DNA of 64,000 nucleotides, taken from Billgrantia antri. Lineage in GTDB: Bacteria; Pseudomonadota; Gammaproteobacteria; Pseudomonadales; Halomonadaceae. Shown here piece after piece: positions 51,175 to 61,020 of this stretch. Position numbers and translations under genes: made by a program. The notes under the pieces were generated by a model. That model was not told the origin of the DNA and made no database searches. It was given only the letters and a program-made list of their open reading frames with translations. The stretch lies in NCBI RefSeq assembly GCF_019430905.1, contig NZ_JAHYCA010000004.1, positions 1-64,000 on the forward strand, in the 5' to 3' direction. Every line of letters starts with the position of its first letter. The first letter of the stretch is position 1.

Positions 51175-51254
51175 GAAGCGTACCACAGAAGCCCTTCGCG
51201 CACCGGCCGAGAGGCGCCTTCACGATTCGTGATCCCGACATGGCTCACGCTGAT

Positions 51255-52190
51255 TCAAGTCTCGAAGGGCAAACCGAGCAGGGCCTTGACGTGCGCCTCG
51301 GCGCAGCGACCCAGGGAATCAAGGTCATATCCGCCCTCGAGCACCGAGACCAGGCGATTCTCGGCATACAGCGCGGCGATGTCCAGAGCCAGGCGGGTAA
51401 TCCAGTAATAGTCTTCGTCTTCCAGGCACAGTTCCGCCAAGGGATCGTCACGATGGGCATCGAAGCCCGCTGAAACCAGCACCAGCTCGGGTTTGAAGGC
51501 GTGCAGCGCGGGTAGCCAGTCGTCTTCGATCGCTCGGCGGAAGGCGGCGCTGTCGGTACCGGCCTCCAGCGGCGTATTGATCACGTTCTGCCACTCGCTG
51601 CGCAGGTAGCGCCAGGGGTAGAAGGGAAACTGGAAGCTGGTGCAGATCAGAATGTCCGGATCGTCCTTGAAGATATCGATGGTGCCGTTGCACTGATGCA
51701 CGTCGAAATCGAGGATCGCAATACGGCGCGCCCCATACCGGGCCCTGGCATGCGCGGCTCCCACGGCGACGTTGTTGTAGAAACAGAATCCCATCGCGTC
51801 GGTCGCCTCGGCGTGGTGACCGGGGGGGCGCACGGCACAGAACACGTTGTCCGCCTGGCCACGATAGACTTGCTCGACACCCCGGACGACCGCCCCGGCT
51901 GCCACGCGGGCGGCATCAAGGCTATCGGGGTTCATCATCGTGTCGCTGTCCAGCGTGACGATGCCCGACTCGGGAACGCACTTGTCGAGCGCGCGCAGAT
52001 GGCGAAGCGGGTGTACCCGGGCCAGCTCCTCCTCGCTGGCAGGGCGAGCCTCCGACTGCATGGTCTGCTGCAGCAACCCCGAGAGGGCCAGTCGGGCGCG
52101 AATGGCCTCCAGGCGCAGCGGGCTTTCGGGGTGCTCCGGGCCCATATGGTGAAGATCGCAGTTCGGATGCGAGATGAACGCCGTGATCAT
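51255..52190 (-). CDS. histone deacetylase family protein
   Basis: 311 residues. 'MGPEHPESPLRLEAI', 'FCAVRPPGHHAEATDAMGFC', 'RRIAILDFDVHQCNGTIDIF', 'ELVLVSAGFDAHRDDPLAEL' and 'RLVSVLEGGYDLDSLGRCAE' define the family. Zinc ligands (Asp and His of DVH, Asp of GFDAH) are kept, but the usual HHGNG reads HQCNG. It probably removes acyl groups from proteins or acetylpolyamines. Start 52190 follows GGAG. Divergent from the acetyltransferase. Confidence 0.9.
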   Translation of the reverse strand: MITAFISHPNCDLHHMGPEHPESPLRLEAIRARLALSGLLQQTMQSEARPASEEELARVHPLRHLRALDKCVPESGIVTLDSDTMMNPDSLDAARVAAGAVVRGVEQVYRGQADNVFCAVRPPGHHAEATDAMGFCFYNNVAVGAAHARARYGARRIAILDFDVHQCNGTIDIFKDDPDILICTSFQFPFYPWRYLRSEWQNVINTPLEAGTDSAAFRRAIEDDWLPALHAFKPELVLVSAGFDAHRDDPLAELCLEDEDYYWITRLALDIAALYAENRLVSVLEGGYDLDSLGRCAEAHVKALLGLPFET

Positions 52191-52298
52191 ATGGAACTCC
52201 AGAGTGATTGAGGTCACCTTAATGGGCTCCACCCCTTGCATAACAGTGTCAATAAGTCGTACACAAGGAGGCACCTACTGCTCTGATGAGGTGACGTC

Positions 52299-55046
52299 TT
52301 GAGCACCAGATTCCTGCGCCACTTCTTCGAACCCCGTAGCATCGCGGTGATTGGCGCTTCGGAAAAGCCCCACTCCATCGGCGGTATCGTGATTCGCAAC
52401 CTGCAGGAGGCCGGTTTTCCCGGGACGTTGTGGGCAGTCAACCGCAAGGGCTACGACTCGGTTTTCGACCAGCCCTGCGCGTCTCGCATCAGCGAGCTGC
52501 CCGAGACGCCCGACCTGGCCGTAGTGTGTACGCCGGCGGCTACGTTGCCCAAGGTAATCTCTCGGCTGGGTAGGATCGGCGTCAAGGCGGCACTGGTGCT
52601 ATCCGGCGGGGCACACCTCGACGACGCCGAGGGCGACAAAGGCTCGATCCGAGAGCGCATGCTGGCAGCGGCGCGAGAATCGGGTATCCGTGTCTTGGGG
52701 CCGGAGTGCATGGGCCTGATCGTCCCGGGCCGGCGCATCAATGCTTCGTACTCCAGCCAGCCTGTGAAAGCCGGAAAGGTAGCTTACCTGGGGCAGTCCG
52801 GCATGCTCGGCAACGCCATGATCGACTGGGCGGCAGGGCGCGGCATCGGCTTCTCGCACCTGATCACGGTGGGCGACAGTGTCGACGTCATGCTCCCCGA
52901 CCTGATCGACTACATCAACCAGTACGCACCGACCCAGGCCATCCTGCTCCACCTGGAGCGTATCCAGGATTCCCTGCACTTCATGACCGCGCTGCGCGAT
53001 GCCTCGCGTCATCGTCTGGTACTGGCGATCAAGAGCGGACGCACGCCGCAGTCCGATCTTTCCGGCATGCCACCGACACCGGGCATCGCCAACCGCGACG
53101 TGGTCTTCGAGGCCGCCTTCTCACGGGCCGGTGTGGTGCGGGTAAACGATTCCGACGAATTGTTCGACGCACTGATGACACTGTCGCAGATGCGCCCGCT
53201 CAAGGGCGATCGCCTAGCCATCGTCTCCAACGGGTTGGGCCCTGCCATGCTGGCCATCGACAAACTGGTCAGCGCGGGAGGCGCCCTGGCAAGCTTCAGC
53301 GAGGCAACGCGCCGGGCGCTGCGCGAAGGCGAGTTCGACATGAGCAAACCCGGCGAGAACCCGGTGGATCTCGGTGGGGATGCCACGCCGGAGCGCTTCG
53401 TCGAGGCGCTGGAGATCGTCGCCGCCGATCCCGGCGTCGACGCTGTGCTGGTGGTACATGCCCCCACGCGCCTGGCCCCCTCCAAGACCACTGCCCAGGC
53501 GCTTATCGCCAACCGCAAGCGCTTCAGACGCAATCTGCTGACCAGTTGGATGGGACTCGAGGGGGCGCTCTATGCACGTCACGAGTGCAGCATGGCGGGT
53601 ATTCCCACCTATGTCTCGCCGGAGAAGGCAGTCAAGGCATTCATGCACATGGTCGACTACCAGCGTGTACAAGCGCTGCTGCAGGAAACGCCGCCGAGCC
53701 TGCCTTTCAGCACTACCGCGGACATTCGTGCCCGTTGCCATCACCTGATAGAGCAAGCCCGGGCAGAGGGGCGCGAGACCTTGTCACATGCCGAGACGGC
53801 CCAGGTACTCGAAGCCTATGGCATACCCGTGGCGCCAAGCCACTATGTGCACACGCCAGCCGAGGCCGAGGCGGCTGCCCATGACCTCGAGGGACCGTGG
53901 GCGCTGAAAGTCGTGCATGACGGCAACTGCCGTCCTTTTCGCTACCGCAAGCATCCCCATCGCATATCGGCAGGGCTGTTGCAGGACCTGCATACACCGA
54001 GTCAGGTGGCCGAAGGGCTCACTCGTCTCGGTCACAAGGTCCATGAGAAATTCCCGCCGGTTAAGATTCGCGAATACTGCCTGCAACCCATGCAGCGGGG
54101 CAAACAGTCAATGCAGCTCTGCGCCGGTATCACGCGCGATCCGGTATTCGGTCCGCTCATCGTGTTCGGCATCGGCGGCTACAAGGTCAATATCCTCGCC
54201 GACCGCCAGGTGGCCCTGCCGCCACTGAACATGACCCTAGCGGCGGATGTGGTTGGGCGCACCCACGCTGCGCGGCTGATACGAGAGCACTCCGGCGAGC
54301 CCGAGCGCGACCTGGAGAGACTGTGCCAACTGCTGGTCAAGCTGTCACAGATGGCTTCGGACCTGCTCGAGCTACGCGGGCTCGAACTCAACCCGCTGCT
54401 GCTCAATCGCGACGGCATCCTGGCAGTGGATTTCGCCCTCGATCTCGGCAGTCCGGCACGCTTCGCGATCATGCCGTACCCCGAGGAACTACGTGAGTGG
54501 GTGACGTTGAACAATGGCATGCAGGTCGAGGTACGCCCTATCCGCGCAGAGGATGCCCCCTTGATTACCAGCTTCCACAGCCAGCTGTCGGAGGAGAGCA
54601 TTCGCTTCCGTTACTTCCATAACAAATCCGATCTCAGCCAGCGCGACCTGTCGATCCTGTCGCACATCAATTATGACCGTCAGATGGCCTTTATCGCCGA
54701 GCACCAGCAGGACGACGGCGGAAAGGAGATGCTCGGTGTGGTACGGGTATGGAACGATCCCGACAACATACGCACCGAGTTCTCAATCATCGTGCGCGAC
54801 GACATGGCCGGGCAGGGGCTGGGCAGCCTGCTGATGAAAAAGATGATTGCCTATTGCAAGAGCGTGGGCACGCTGGAAATGATCGGCAAGATCATGGTCG
54901 ACAACCACCCCATGCGGGCGCTGATGAAACATCTGGGCTTCCGCTGTCGCTACAACATGGAAGAGCAGGTGGTGGATGCGGTGTTGCGCCTCAACGAGCC
55001 TGAGAGCGAGTGGCAGAGGCACCGCCTGGAGAGCCTGCCTGACTAA
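52299..55046 (+). CDS. pat: Pat/PatZ-type protein lysine acetyltransferase
   Basis: 915 residues from a TTG start with GAGG seven bases upstream. Residues about 1-710 are an ADP-forming acyl-CoA-synthetase-like region: CoA-binding 'IAVIGASEKPHSIGGIVI', 'VAYLGQSGMLGNAMIDWAAG', then an ATP-grasp-like part with 'YGIPVAPSHYVHTPAEAEAA'. Residues about 755-900 are a GNAT domain ('VEVRPIRAEDAPLI', 'IRFRYFHNKSDLSQRDLSIL', 'MAGQGLGSLLMKKMIAYCKS'). It acetylates and silences acyl-CoA synthetases such as Acs/PrpE. It is beside a deacetylase gene, suggesting reversible acetylation. Confidence 0.93.
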   Translation: MSTRFLRHFFEPRSIAVIGASEKPHSIGGIVIRNLQEAGFPGTLWAVNRKGYDSVFDQPCASRISELPETPDLAVVCTPAATLPKVISRLGRIGVKAALVLSGGAHLDDAEGDKGSIRERMLAAARESGIRVLGPECMGLIVPGRRINASYSSQPVKAGKVAYLGQSGMLGNAMIDWAAGRGIGFSHLITVGDSVDVMLPDLIDYINQYAPTQAILLHLERIQDSLHFMTALRDASRHRLVLAIKSGRTPQSDLSGMPPTPGIANRDVVFEAAFSRAGVVRVNDSDELFDALMTLSQMRPLKGDRLAIVSNGLGPAMLAIDKLVSAGGALASFSEATRRALREGEFDMSKPGENPVDLGGDATPERFVEALEIVAADPGVDAVLVVHAPTRLAPSKTTAQALIANRKRFRRNLLTSWMGLEGALYARHECSMAGIPTYVSPEKAVKAFMHMVDYQRVQALLQETPPSLPFSTTADIRARCHHLIEQARAEGRETLSHAETAQVLEAYGIPVAPSHYVHTPAEAEAAAHDLEGPWALKVVHDGNCRPFRYRKHPHRISAGLLQDLHTPSQVAEGLTRLGHKVHEKFPPVKIREYCLQPMQRGKQSMQLCAGITRDPVFGPLIVFGIGGYKVNILADRQVALPPLNMTLAADVVGRTHAARLIREHSGEPERDLERLCQLLVKLSQMASDLLELRGLELNPLLLNRDGILAVDFALDLGSPARFAIMPYPEELREWVTLNNGMQVEVRPIRAEDAPLITSFHSQLSEESIRFRYFHNKSDLSQRDLSILSHINYDRQMAFIAEHQQDDGGKEMLGVVRVWNDPDNIRTEFSIIVRDDMAGQGLGSLLMKKMIAYCKSVGTLEMIGKIMVDNHPMRALMKHLGFRCRYNMEEQVVDAVLRLNEPESEWQRHRLESLPD

Positions 55047-55047
55047 C

Positions 55048-55188
55048 GGAAACCCTGATTCATTACTGCGCTTGATATCCTGGCCGTCGGCGGTGCTAAC
55101 GCTCCTCATCGAGTAGCGTGTCAACTCCGGACCCTGCGCTCCGGCGGCGGTCAGCCTATCTTCGCTCGGTACATGAATCAGGGCTTCC
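55048..55188. repeat. MITE-like segment with 16-base terminal inverted repeats
   Basis: GGAAACCCTGATTCAT (55048-55063) matches the inverse of ATGAATCAGGGCTTCC (55173-55188) at 15 of 16 positions, with 109 non-coding bases between. It fills the gap between pat and pdxH. No target-site duplication is evident. It may be a non-autonomous transposable element or a large bidirectional terminator. Confidence 0.6.
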
Positions 55189-55208
55189 TATCGCTCGAAT
55201 TCGGCAGG

Positions 55209-55850
55209 TCAGGGTGCCAGGCGGAAGGAGCGCCAGGTCTCATCGCGATACTCGTAGCGGATGCGGTCGTGCAGGCGACTAGGCTGGCCTTGCCAGAACT
55301 CGATCATTTCGGGCACCACGCGGTAGCCTCCCCAGTGCCCCGGCCGCGGGATATCTTGGCCTTCGTAGGCCTGCTCGAAGCGGTGCTGACGCTCCTCGAT
55401 CCAGTGCCGATCGGGAATCACCACGCTCTGAGTCGCCACCCATGCACCCAACTGGCTGGCCCGGGGGCGGCTGTCGAAGTAGGTGTCCGACTCCTCGTCG
55501 GAGACCGGCTCGACGCTGCCCTCAACGCGCACCTGTCGCCCTAGAGAGGGCCACCAGAACACCAGCGCGGCGTGCGGTACGTTGGCCAGTTCACTGCCCT
55601 TGTGGCTATGGTAATTGGTATAAAACACCAAGCCTCTCTCATCGTAGCCCTTCAGCAGTACGATGCGTGCGTGGGGCAGCCCTTGGCTGTCGACGGTGGC
55701 CAGTGTCATGACGTTGCCGTCTTCGCCTTCGGCATCCAGTGCCAGCGTCAGCCACTCGTCGAACAACACCACGGGGTCTGCCGGAACCATGCCTTCTTCC
55801 AGCCTGCCACCTTCATAGTCGCGCCGGATGTCGGCGATGTTGCGTGTCAT
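55209..55850 (-). CDS. pdxH: pyridoxamine 5'-phosphate oxidase
   Basis: 213 residues. 'MTRNIADIRRDYEGGRLEEG' opens PdxH; 'ARIVLLKGYDERGLVFYTNY', 'HSHKGSELANVPHAALVFWW', 'QLGAWVATQSVVI' and the C-terminal 'EFWQGQPSRLHDRIRYEYRD' are conserved FMN/PLP-binding parts. It makes PLP. Start 55850 follows GGAG. Confidence 0.95.
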   Translation of the reverse strand: MTRNIADIRRDYEGGRLEEGMVPADPVVLFDEWLTLALDAEGEDGNVMTLATVDSQGLPHARIVLLKGYDERGLVFYTNYHSHKGSELANVPHAALVFWWPSLGRQVRVEGSVEPVSDEESDTYFDSRPRASQLGAWVATQSVVIPDRHWIEERQHRFEQAYEGQDIPRPGHWGGYRVVPEMIEFWQGQPSRLHDRIRYEYRDETWRSFRLAP

Positions 55851-55955
55851 GGCGTACTCCTCGTCATTTTTTTCCATGGTCGCCGCTGAGGGGAATCAGC
55901 ACAACACCCGCGACTTGACCGTTATCACGTCTTGCTCGATCCGGGGCGAGACTCC

Positions 55956-57377
<1,422 letters not shown>

Positions 57378-57411
57378 GGGCGACTCCTCGATCCTTGAAA
57401 GGTTGGCTCAT

Positions 57412-57441
57412 ATTGTAGAAGGGGGGTCACCTCGGCCACAA
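57412..57441 (-). promoter_or_regulatory. promoter for arsC-wrbA-DUF2069
   Basis: On the minus strand TTGTGG (57436-57441), 18 bases, TACAAT (57412-57417), 35 bases before the arsC ATG. Confidence 0.6.
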
Positions 57442-57469
57442 CCGCAGCTATTCGAAATTCCCGCTTCGA

Positions 57470-57919
57470 TCAGTTGGTTGCACCTGCATCGGCAGGCCGT
57501 TGCGACGCCTTAAGGCGACGATAGACCCAGACCATTCGACCATCGGCAAGCCGCGTGGGGACACGCTCGTAGCGTATGCCCAGGCGCTCGTAGCGGTCCA
57601 GGCGCTCCAGCTCGCCGGCATCGACCTCGATCACCTCGCCAGCAACCCGCTCGCCCGGGGCTTCGGTCAGGTCGAGCCCCTCGCGCCGGTAGCCTTCGAG
57701 CACGGCCGGGTCGGCCTCTCCCGCACGACCCATCACCAGCCAGCGGATCGGAGCGAAACGCAAAGTGCCATAGACGAAGACACTGTACTCTCCCTCCTCG
57801 ATGTCGGCGAGGTGCTCGGGGCGGTCATAGGTGTAGGGGCTCAGCATGTTCAGCCAGAGCCAGCCTAGCAGGAGCAGCAGCCCCGTCAGGATGACGAGGA
57901 CAGCGTGACGGGCGCGCAT
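57470..57919 (-). CDS. membrane-anchored gamma-glutamylcyclotransferase-like (AIG2) protein
   Basis: 149 residues. One N-terminal membrane segment ('AVLVILTGLLLLLGWLWLNM'), then a GGCT/AIG2 domain: 'YSVFVYGTLRFAPIRWLVMG', 'LEGYRREGLDL', 'GEVIEVDAGELERLDRYERL'. The family forms 5-oxoproline from gamma-glutamyl compounds. Start 57919 follows GGAG; upstream in-frame sequence is not part of the family. Confidence 0.85.
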   Translation of the reverse strand: MRARHAVLVILTGLLLLLGWLWLNMLSPYTYDRPEHLADIEEGEYSVFVYGTLRFAPIRWLVMGRAGEADPAVLEGYRREGLDLTEAPGERVAGEVIEVDAGELERLDRYERLGIRYERVPTRLADGRMVWVYRRLKASQRPADAGATN

Positions 57920-58042
57920 GCGTTCTCCTTGTAGCCGGTTCGATCGATATCCTGCCATGGCAGGCACGGAGCTGTCCGGTTCTATGCCGGCTCGAAGCTC
58001 TGTTAGGATGCAGGCACGGCTCGACCACAGCGGAGGATGCCC

Positions 58043-58636
58043 ATGAACCAGTCGGCATATGAGGATCAGGACTTCAGGGCGATGGTGGGAGATGTGAAGC
58101 CGCTGCGCAGGAGCGCCAATCGAGCCAGTCCAGGTCAGCCCCGCAGCCAGCCAACCGAGGCCCAGCTGGCACGCCGCGAGAGTGCCCAGGCCGAACTCAG
58201 TGGCGACAGTTTCCTTTCCGATGATTTCGTCGAATTGCTGCCGCCTTTCGATCCTGTCGAGTTCCGCCGCGACGGTATCCAGCAGGGCGTGGCCGACCGG
58301 CTGCGCCACGGCGGCTATCCGGCCCAGTCGCGCCTTCATCTGCTGCGCCGCCCATTGGCCGAGTGTCGCCGAGCACTGCCGCCCTTCATTCACGAAGCCT
58401 ACGCACACGATCTGCGTTCGCTGCTGATCGTGCACGGCCGAGGACGGGAGATCGACAGCCCGGCCAACGTGCTGCGCTCTTACCTGGCCAAGTGGCTGGC
58501 CCAGTTCGACGAGGTCCAGGCCTTCGTCTCGGCCCAGCAGGCCGATGGCGGCCTGGGTGCGACTTGGGTGATGCTGCGCAAGAGCGATCGGGCGAGGGCA
58601 GATAACCGTGAGCGTCAGCAGAAACGTCGCGGCTGA
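58043..58636 (+). CDS. Smr domain protein
   Basis: 197 residues. Disordered N-terminus, then an Smr domain at about 95-180: 'SRLHLLRRPLAECRRALPPF' (usual LDLH motif partly altered), 'LRSLLIVHGRGREID' and 'LGATWVMLRKS'. Small Smr proteins (SmrA/SmrB type) are nucleases, in E. coli SmrB cutting mRNA at collided ribosomes. Start 58043 has GGAGG seven bases upstream; 58037 is too close to it. Confidence 0.88.
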   Translation: MNQSAYEDQDFRAMVGDVKPLRRSANRASPGQPRSQPTEAQLARRESAQAELSGDSFLSDDFVELLPPFDPVEFRRDGIQQGVADRLRHGGYPAQSRLHLLRRPLAECRRALPPFIHEAYAHDLRSLLIVHGRGREIDSPANVLRSYLAKWLAQFDEVQAFVSAQQADGGLGATWVMLRKSDRARADNRERQQKRRG

Positions 58637-58653
58637 CGCGGCCTGAAACGGCA

Positions 58654-58676
58654 GAAGCCGGCACACGGCCGGCTTC
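58654..58676. terminator. hairpin between Smr gene and DUF934 gene
   Basis: GAAGCCGGC / GCCGGCTTC, nine perfect pairs with a five-base loop, between convergent stops. Confidence 0.65.
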
Positions 58677-58702
58677 TATCTTACCCAGAGGGAGGCTCGA
58701 GA

Positions 58703-59236
58703 CTAGGCCAGAGCCGGCTCCACCCGCTCCACGGCTTCCCGCATGCGGCGGCGGAACAGCGGTTCTTCCACGTCCACGGCCGGCTGATAGGCGCGGCTGA
58801 AGGCGTTGAGCGCATGCAGGGCATCTTCCAGCCACTGGTCCTCGCGCAGCGAGAGAGCGTCGAAGCCGCAGCGAGTGAGGAAGAACGCCTGATCGACCAG
58901 CACGTCGCCAATGGCCCGGATCTCGCCGGCGTAGCCGTAGCGCTCGCGCAGCAAGCGCGCCAGGCTGTAGCCGCGGCCATCGGTGAACTTGGGAAAGTCG
59001 ATGGCGATCAGCGGTGCTGCAGCCAGCTCCTCGGCCAGTTCCGGCGTCAGTTCGGTATCGCTGGAGAGCCACGGCGCCAGTTCCTGGCTTCCCTCCAGTT
59101 CCTGCCAGCGTGCCAACGGCACGATGGCGGGGGTGGCAGGCACTGCCGCCTCCTCTTCGCGCATCAGCACCCAGCGGTCTTCGGCTGGCTTGCCGTTGCG
59201 AATGAAGGGGCGTACGGAGGCGTTCTGATCAGGCAT
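58703..59236 (-). CDS. DUF934 protein, sulfite reductase partner
   Basis: 177 residues, DUF934: 'PLIAIDFPKFTDGRGYSLAR', 'LLRERYGYAGEIRAIGDVLV' and 'FFLTRCGFDALSLREDQ'. Always found with sulfite reductase genes of this type; a role in sulfite reduction or electron delivery is likely but unproven. Start 59236 follows AAGGAG and overlaps the cysI stop by eight bases. Confidence 0.9.
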   Translation of the reverse strand: MPDQNASVRPFIRNGKPAEDRWVLMREEEAAVPATPAIVPLARWQELEGSQELAPWLSSDTELTPELAEELAAAPLIAIDFPKFTDGRGYSLARLLRERYGYAGEIRAIGDVLVDQAFFLTRCGFDALSLREDQWLEDALHALNAFSRAYQPAVDVEEPLFRRRMREAVERVEPALA

Positions 59237-60881
59237 ATACCCGCTCCTTGAAAGGCTTGAGGCCGATACGGCGATAGGTTTCGATGAAGGTCTCGCCCTC
59301 GACACGCTCACCCACATAAACTTGCAGAACCTTGTCGATCACCTCGGGCACACTCTCGCGGTCGAACGAAGGGCCAAGGATCTTGCCCAGCGAAGATTCG
59401 TTGCCCTGGGCGCCGCCAAGCGAGATCTGGTACCACTCCTCGCCTTTCTTGTCGACACCGAGAATACCGATATGGCCGACATGATGATGCCCGCAGGCAT
59501 TCATGCAGCCGGAAATGTTGAGGTCCAGCGGGCCGAGATCGTAGAGATAGTCGACGTCCTCGAAACGCTCCTGAATGGCCTGGGCCACCGGAATGGACTT
59601 GGCGTTGGCCAGTGCGCAGTAGTCGCCACCGGGGCAGCAGATCAGGTCGGCGAGGGTGCCCACGGTGGGGTTGGCCAACCCGAGTTCCTCCAACCGTTGC
59701 CAGAGCTCTTCCAGGCGATCCACCGCTACGTCGGCCAGCACCAGATTCTGTTCGTGGGTGACGCGAATCTCGCCGTAGCTGAACTCATCGGCCAAATCCG
59801 CCACCTGATGCATCTGCTCCCAGGTCAAGTCGCCGGGCGAGTGGTTCTTGCGCTTCAGCGACAGCGTCACCGCCTTGTAGCCCGGTACCTTGTGGCCCTG
59901 CACGTTGTTGGTGACGAAGCGGGCAAAGGCCCGGTTCTCGGCACGCAGGCGCTCGAAAGCATCGATGGCCTCTTGGCCGACGGTGCGACGTTCGGGGTCG
60001 ACGAAATGCGACTGCATCGCCTCTATGGCCTCGCGGGTCAGGGTCTGCGGCCCGTCCTTGAGGTGCGCCCACTCGGCATCGACCCGACGGCGGAACTCCT
60101 CGACGCCCAGCGCCTTGACCAGGATCTTGATGCGCGCCTTGAACTTGTTGTCGCGACGACCGAACTGGTTGTAGACGCGCACCAGGGCCTCGAGGTAGGT
60201 CAGCAGGTGCTGCCAAGGCAGGTCGTCACGCACCACCTCACCGATCATCGGCGTACGGCCGAGTCCGCCACCCGCCAGCACCTTGACGCGCACTTCGCCA
60301 TGTTCGTCGCGCCATAGACGCAGGCCCACGTCGTGAACCTGGATGGCGGCACGATCCTCGGCGGCACCGGTCACGGCGATCTTGAACTTGCGCGGCAGGT
60401 AGGTGAACTCTGGGTGGAAGGTCGACCACTGACGTATCAACTCGCACCAGGGACGCGGATCGACCTCCTCATCCTCGGCGATGCCGGCAAACTGGTCGGC
60501 GGAGGTGTTGCGAATGTCGTTGCCGCTGGTCTGAATCGAGTGCATCTGCACACTGGCAAGTTCGGCCAGCATGTCAGGCACCGTCTCCAACTTCGGCCAG
60601 TTCAGCTGCAGGTTGGTACGGGTAGTGAAGTGCCCGTAGCCGCGGTCGTAATCGCGCGCCAGATCCCCCAGCTTGCGCAGCTGATAGGAGGCCAGCATGC
60701 CGTAGGGGATGGCAATGCGCAGCATCGGCGCGTAGCGCTGGACATAGAGTCCGTTCTGCACGCGCAGCGGCAGGAATTCCTCGTCGCTGATCCGCCCGGC
60801 CAGATAACGGTTCATCTGGTCGCGGAACTGGGCGACGCGTTCATTGACCAAGGTCTGATCATGGGTGTCGTAGCGATACAT
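59229..60881 (-). CDS. cysI: assimilatory sulfite reductase hemoprotein
   Basis: 550 residues. Two ferredoxin-like/siroheme repeat units: 'GHFTTRTNLQLNWPKL' with 'QTSGNDIRNTSADQFAGIA', then 'LVLADVAVDRLEEL'. The 4Fe-4S/siroheme cysteines are in 'ICCPGGDYCALANAKS' and 'NISGCMNACGHHHVGHIGIL'. It reduces sulfite to sulfide for cysteine and methionine synthesis. No flavoprotein CysJ partner adjoins it; DUF934 does. An AT-rich region with a good promoter lies upstream. Confidence 0.94.
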   Translation of the reverse strand: MYRYDTHDQTLVNERVAQFRDQMNRYLAGRISDEEFLPLRVQNGLYVQRYAPMLRIAIPYGMLASYQLRKLGDLARDYDRGYGHFTTRTNLQLNWPKLETVPDMLAELASVQMHSIQTSGNDIRNTSADQFAGIAEDEEVDPRPWCELIRQWSTFHPEFTYLPRKFKIAVTGAAEDRAAIQVHDVGLRLWRDEHGEVRVKVLAGGGLGRTPMIGEVVRDDLPWQHLLTYLEALVRVYNQFGRRDNKFKARIKILVKALGVEEFRRRVDAEWAHLKDGPQTLTREAIEAMQSHFVDPERRTVGQEAIDAFERLRAENRAFARFVTNNVQGHKVPGYKAVTLSLKRKNHSPGDLTWEQMHQVADLADEFSYGEIRVTHEQNLVLADVAVDRLEELWQRLEELGLANPTVGTLADLICCPGGDYCALANAKSIPVAQAIQERFEDVDYLYDLGPLDLNISGCMNACGHHHVGHIGILGVDKKGEEWYQISLGGAQGNESSLGKILGPSFDRESVPEVIDKVLQVYVGERVEGETFIETYRRIGLKPFKERVYA

Positions 60882-60975
60882 TCAGCCGGTCCTGCTGCTT
60901 AGGGGGAATGGCAGAGCGTCAGGGGGCACCATAACGCCCCGAGCATATTCTATGAAAGAATAAATATTTATATTT

Positions 60976-61004
60976 TTTATACGGAAAAGCATATAAAGCG
61001 TCAA
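60976..61004 (-). promoter_or_regulatory. cysI promoter
   Basis: On the minus strand TTGACG (60999-61004), 17 bases, TATAAA (60976-60981). A strongly AT-rich tract continues downstream to about 60948, where regulators such as CysB might bind. The leader to cysI is about 90 bases. Confidence 0.7.
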
Positions 61005-61020
61005 GCCTCCCATGGGGTGA

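Noticed and set aside
59322..60317. Long open frame antisense to cysI (331 codons).
   Set aside because: Its protein has no recognisable domain, lacks a ribosome-binding site, and lies wholly inside the well-supported cysI gene; high GC makes such antisense frames common.
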